A stretch of 8,755 bases of DNA from contig CAMDKN010000046.1 of the NCBI GenBank assembly GCA_945901035.1, positions 1-8,755 of the forward strand, in the 5' to 3' direction. Origin of the DNA: Gulosibacter massiliensis. GTDB taxonomy: Bacteria > Actinomycetota > Actinomycetes > Actinomycetales > Microbacteriaceae. Shown here one piece after another: positions 5,819 through 8,755 of the stretch; position 1 is the first letter of the stretch, and each line of letters starts with the position of its first letter. The translations under genes were made by a program, and so were the position numbers. The notes beneath the pieces were generated by a model, which did no database searches, was not told where the DNA came from, and saw only the letters and a program-made list of their open reading frames with translations.

Positions 5819-5854
5819 GGGTGCGCATCTGCCCTTGAAAGGAATGTGACCATC

Positions 5855-6343
5855 GTGACGCCTCAGGACGTATTCCTCGCATCGTTTTCTCTACATCCCG
5901 CAGGCGTCGCGGTGATCACGGGACTTCGTGATGACGGTACCCCCGTCGGCTTCACGGCCACGTCACTCGCATCCTTTTCCTCTAACCCGCCCCGCGCAAG
6001 CTTCAATATCGCCCAGCACGCGAGTTCATTCGACGCAATCGAGGTCGGCCGAAAACTGTTGCTTCACCTTCTGGCGTCCGACCAAATCGACTTGTCCCGC
6101 ACAATGGCCGGTGATTCACGCGAACGCTTCGCCGGAACCAACTGGAAGGCAGGGTTGGGTGGGCTACCTCAGTTCGCGGGCGTCCGAGCGGAACTGTTGG
6201 CCACGATCGTCGCCGTCACTCCCGTCGGCGAGAACGCGGCGGTTGTGGTGGAGATCGAGGGTGGCAAGACCCACCCCGACCGGCCGCCGCTGGTGTACGT
6301 CGAGCGCCGGTACCACGTTGTCGGCGATGCGATCTCGGATTAG
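5855..6343 (+). CDS. Flavin reductase-like protein (FMN-binding split barrel), 162 aa
   Basis: This protein belongs to the flavin reductase-like family that binds FMN in a split beta-barrel, usually as a homodimer. Some members reduce flavin with NAD(P)H and supply it to a monooxygenase. The HPAGVAVITG strand (14-23), GFTATSLASFSSNPP (32-46) and ASFNIAQHASSF (48-59) are the characteristic flavin-binding features. A later segment (RFAGTNWKAGLGGLPQFAG) and the C-terminal PPLVYVERRYHVV complete the fold. The GDH motif common in NADH:FMN reductases is missing from the region where it would sit (about 124-134), so activity as a general flavin reductase is uncertain. The GTG at 5855 is preferred; AAAGGA ends 11 nt upstream, rather far. 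A GTG at 5846 is an alternative but is only 2 nt from that site. It diverges from hisD across 65 bp, its TAG overlaps the dnaE stop by 4 bp, and no partner oxygenase is nearby. Confidence 0.87.
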   Translation: MTPQDVFLASFSLHPAGVAVITGLRDDGTPVGFTATSLASFSSNPPRASFNIAQHASSFDAIEVGRKLLLHLLASDQIDLSRTMAGDSRERFAGTNWKAGLGGLPQFAGVRAELLATIVAVTPVGENAAVVVEIEGGKTHPDRPPLVYVERRYHVVGDAISD

Positions 6344-8755
6344 ACGAAGCAGTTGGGTCCCAGCGTGCGTTTGAGTTCGCCGTACAACGGGCCGCTCACC
6401 GTCACCGTGTGGGGCAGCGTGAAAACTTGCACTCCGGTCGGGTGTTGAAGTTGTAATTCGATTTCGGCATCCCCCGGATAACGTCTCAAAACCTCGTCCA
6501 GTTCATTAATCAGAGTGGTCGTTGCCCTGTCGGCGGCGACCTGGACTCGAAGCATCGTCACCTCCGAATTGTTGACACTGTCGAGGTGCCGGACTGTCCG
6601 AACCATCACCGAGAGAAATTGGTCTCGAAGTCGAACTCGACCACTGATCGCAACGAGAGAATCGTTGGTGAGGAGCGGCCGAAGGTCTTCGTACGATTTA
6701 CCCAGAATGGACAAATCGATTGACCCGGACATGTCTTCCAAGACGGCCGATGCGTATTGCTTTCCGGAATTGCGCGCCGTTCGATGATCGACGTTTCGAA
6801 GCAGTCCCGTCAGCGTGATGACATCGTCTTCGGACGCACCCTGCAATTCCCATTCGATTTCGTCGCCCTCGTTTTCCGTCGCTTTGGGCGCGGCGACAAG
6901 ATCGCTGACATAGTGCGTTCGTTGGCGTTTGAGGTTTGATTCTTGTCCGTTCAGCGGGTGGTCCGAAACGTACAGTCCCAGCATCTCGCGCTCGAATTCG
7001 AGTTTGGTTTTCCGCGGCCATTCGGGTCGATCCGGGATCAATCGAACCGGTTCGTCGAACAATTCCCCGAAATCAAAACCAACATCCCCTTTCGAGGCGT
7101 CCTTCTTGTCTCGAATTGCGTCGTCAATAATCTTCTCGTGAACCTCGATGAGCGCTCGACGGGAATGACCGAATCGATCGAACGCACCCGATTTGAACAG
7201 AGCTTCGACCGTTCGCTTGTTGAGCGCGGGCAGCGGCACACGCTCGAGAAAGTTTTGGACCGAGGTGAACTCGCCGCCCGCTGAGCGCTCGGCCGTGATG
7301 TGTGCGACGACCGACTCACCGACATTTTTGATCGAACCCAAGCCGAAGCGCACATCGTCCCCCACTGCAGCGAAATACAGATCGGATTCATTGATGTCGG
7401 GAGGCAACACGGTCACGCCCATCCGGCGCGCTTCGACAAGGTATCCACCCAACTTGTCACGATCATCTCCGACAGAGGTCAACAGCGCGGCGACGAACTC
7501 CGCCGCATAGTGGGCTTTCAGGTACGCCGTGAAGTACGCGATGACACCATAAGCGGCGGAGTGCGACTTGTTGAAGGCGTAATCCGAGAACGGAACCAGA
7601 ATGTCCCAAAGAGTGGTGATCGCGGGTTTCGTAAATCCGCGTTCCAGCATCCCTTCGGAAAATCGCGGGAACTCCTTGTCGAGGGCTTCTTTACTCTTTT
7701 TACCCATCGCACGCCGCAAATTATCCGCTTGACCGAGCGTGTATCCCGCAACCCGCTGGGCGATCTCCATCACCTGTTCTTGGTAGACAATCAGACCGTA
7801 GGTCGGACCGAGGATGTCGTTCAACACCTCTGCTAATTCGGGGTGAATCGGGGTGATGGGTTGTTGCCCCTGTTTGCGCATCGCATAGTTGGTGTGGCTT
7901 TTCGCCCCCATCGGACCCGGGCGATACAGCGCAAGTACGGCGGAAATATCGCCGAAATGGTCGGGGCGCATTTGTTTGAGAAGTTGCCGCATCGGCGGTG
8001 AATCTAACTGGAAAATCCCGAGGGTTTCCCCGGTTGCGAGCAGGTCGAACACCGCGGCGTCATCGAACGGGAGTTCCTCCAACACGAGTTCGACCCCGCG
8101 GTTTCGGGAAATGTTGACGAGTGCGTCGTCGAGAATGTCCAGGTTTCGAAGTCCGAGGAAATCCATCTTGATTAGTCCGAGTTTTTCGCACGAGGGGTAA
8201 TCAAACTGGGTGATTATTTGCCCGTCATTGTCACGCATCATTAGCGGAACGATTTCGGCGAGAGGTGTGTTCGACATAATCACCCCCGCCGCGTGGACGC
8301 CCGTGTTTCGTTTGATGCTTTCGAGGCCGAGTGCCGTCTCGAACACGGCCCGCGTGTCCGTGGAGGTTTCGACAACATCGCGAAATTGTTGCGCCTCTTT
8401 GTAGCGCTGGTTGTCGGTGTCGTACATCTCGGCCAGGGACATGTCCCTGCCTTGCGACATCGCCGGCACGGCTTTCGACAGCATCTCTCCCATGCCATAT
8501 GGAAATCCCATCACCCGCGCGGCATCTTTCAATGCCTGTTTCGCCTTGATGACGTTGAATGTTGCGATTTGCGCAACGCGGTCCGAACCGTACTTCTCCG
8601 TCACATACCGTTTGACATCGTCGCGTCGGCGAGTGGAAAAGTCGATATCGAAGTCGGGCATCGACGCACGTTCCGGATTCAAAAATCTTTCAAAAAGCAG
8701 GCCGTGCTCGAGTGGGTCGAGATCGGTGATTCGCATCGCGTACGCCGCCAGGGAG
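6340..8755 (-). CDS. dnaE: DNA polymerase III alpha subunit (DnaE1), C-terminal part of about 804 residues, truncated by the window edge
   Basis: DnaE is the catalytic subunit of the replicative polymerase. The frame enters at the right edge inside the palm domain (SLAAYAMRITDLD) and runs to a TAA at 6340. Counting from the methionine at 8736, the catalytic aspartates are visible in PDFDIDF (27-33) and in KMDFLGLRNL (190-199). Other features include GVHAAGVI (146-153), TLGIFQLDS (238-246), LALYRPGPMG (268-277), YQEQVM (318-323), RRAMGKKS (341-348), and FSDYAFNKSHSAAYG (383-397), a hallmark of this family. Helix-hairpin-helix motifs follow at about 446-520 (FGLGSIKNVGE) and an OB-fold at about 638-715. 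A possible clamp-binding segment is FDFGELF (554-560). The chain ends in PNCFV. The PHP domain and the first part of the palm, roughly a third of a 1,150-residue protein, lie off the window. The methionine at 8736 is internal, not the start. Confidence 0.97.
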   Translation of the reverse strand, partial: SLAAYAMRITDLDPLEHGLLFERFLNPERASMPDFDIDFSTRRRDDVKRYVTEKYGSDRVAQIATFNVIKAKQALKDAARVMGFPYGMGEMLSKAVPAMSQGRDMSLAEMYDTDNQRYKEAQQFRDVVETSTDTRAVFETALGLESIKRNTGVHAAGVIMSNTPLAEIVPLMMRDNDGQIITQFDYPSCEKLGLIKMDFLGLRNLDILDDALVNISRNRGVELVLEELPFDDAAVFDLLATGETLGIFQLDSPPMRQLLKQMRPDHFGDISAVLALYRPGPMGAKSHTNYAMRKQGQQPITPIHPELAEVLNDILGPTYGLIVYQEQVMEIAQRVAGYTLGQADNLRRAMGKKSKEALDKEFPRFSEGMLERGFTKPAITTLWDILVPFSDYAFNKSHSAAYGVIAYFTAYLKAHYAAEFVAALLTSVGDDRDKLGGYLVEARRMGVTVLPPDINESDLYFAAVGDDVRFGLGSIKNVGESVVAHITAERSAGGEFTSVQNFLERVPLPALNKRTVEALFKSGAFDRFGHSRRALIEVHEKIIDDAIRDKKDASKGDVGFDFGELFDEPVRLIPDRPEWPRKTKLEFEREMLGLYVSDHPLNGQESNLKRQRTHYVSDLVAAPKATENEGDEIEWELQGASEDDVITLTGLLRNVDHRTARNSGKQYASAVLEDMSGSIDLSILGKSYEDLRPLLTNDSLVAISGRVRLRDQFLSVMVRTVRHLDSVNNSEVTMLRVQVAADRATTTLINELDEVLRRYPGDAEIELQLQHPTGVQVFTLPHTVTVSGPLYGELKRTLGPNCFV

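Noticed and set aside
5798..5854. Upstream ATG at 5798 for the flavin reductase
   Set aside because: It adds 19 residues unlike the family and would place the start within the hisD -10 and inverted repeat; the Shine-Dalgarno-like AAAGGA favours a start near 5846-5855.
5790..5854. NrdR box upstream of the hisD-nrdR-pyrD unit
   Set aside because: No sequence resembling the A/T-rich NrdR box consensus is present here or in the other intergenic gaps.
5790..5882. N-terminal extension of hisD to 5882
   Set aside because: It would overlap the divergent flavin reductase start; the protein from 5789 already aligns fully with HisD.
1..8755. tRNA, rRNA, CRISPR arrays, insertion sequences, toxin-antitoxin or defence genes
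   Set aside because: Nearly every base belongs to recognised housekeeping genes. I saw no repeat arrays, transposase motifs or structured RNA genes, and no sign of an undescribed multi-gene system.

Overview
This window is an ordinary, tightly packed stretch of actinobacterial core chromosome. I found no mobile element, CRISPR array, RNA gene, defence cassette or new multi-gene system in it. The proteins and their order (dnaE, flavin reductase, hisD, nrdR, pyrD, DUF3043 membrane protein, M20 dipeptidase, erpA-type Fe-S protein, ctaC) point to Actinomycetota, most likely order Micrococcales and probably family Microbacteriaceae. Supporting signs are a moderately high GC content, GTG starts, a lipoprotein-type CtaC with an LSGC lipobox, an actinobacterial DnaE1 and a DUF3043 protein. 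The family-level placement is an inference from remembered gene order and protein flavour; no search was run.

Layout. Seven genes are on the minus strand, interrupted by two single plus-strand genes. Reading the minus strand from the right edge: dnaE (6340-8755, its N-terminal third lies off the window), then hisD-nrdR-pyrD (5789-2997) as a coupled operon, then the M20 dipeptidase and erpA (2385-600), then ctaC (496-1, running off the left edge). The two plus-strand genes are the DUF3043 protein (2424-3002) and a flavin reductase-like protein (5855-6343). Each has a tiny divergent intergenic region on one side (38 and 65 bp) and a stop codon overlapping the convergent neighbour's stop on the other (6 and 4 bp). 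Only two intergenic spaces exceed 60 bp (497-599 and 5790-5854), and there is no gene-free stretch over 300 bp.

How the genes work together. They serve central functions: genome replication (dnaE), control of deoxynucleotide supply (nrdR), pyrimidine synthesis feeding the quinone pool (pyrD), the last steps of histidine synthesis (hisD), Fe-S cluster delivery (erpA), the terminal oxidase (ctaC) and peptide turnover (dipeptidase). PyrD and CtaC are both tied to the respiratory membrane, and ErpA-type proteins supply clusters to respiratory enzymes, so the grouping is plausible but not a dedicated pathway.

The most noteworthy signals concern expression. All four minus-strand genes that are not translationally coupled and whose starts are visible (ctaC, erpA, dipeptidase, hisD) have a TANNNT hexamer 7-8 nt before an ATG and no convincing Shine-Dalgarno sequence, the arrangement expected of leaderless mRNAs. 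The two plus-strand genes instead use GTG starts with Shine-Dalgarno-like sequences. Both divergent regions appear to hold overlapping back-to-back promoters.
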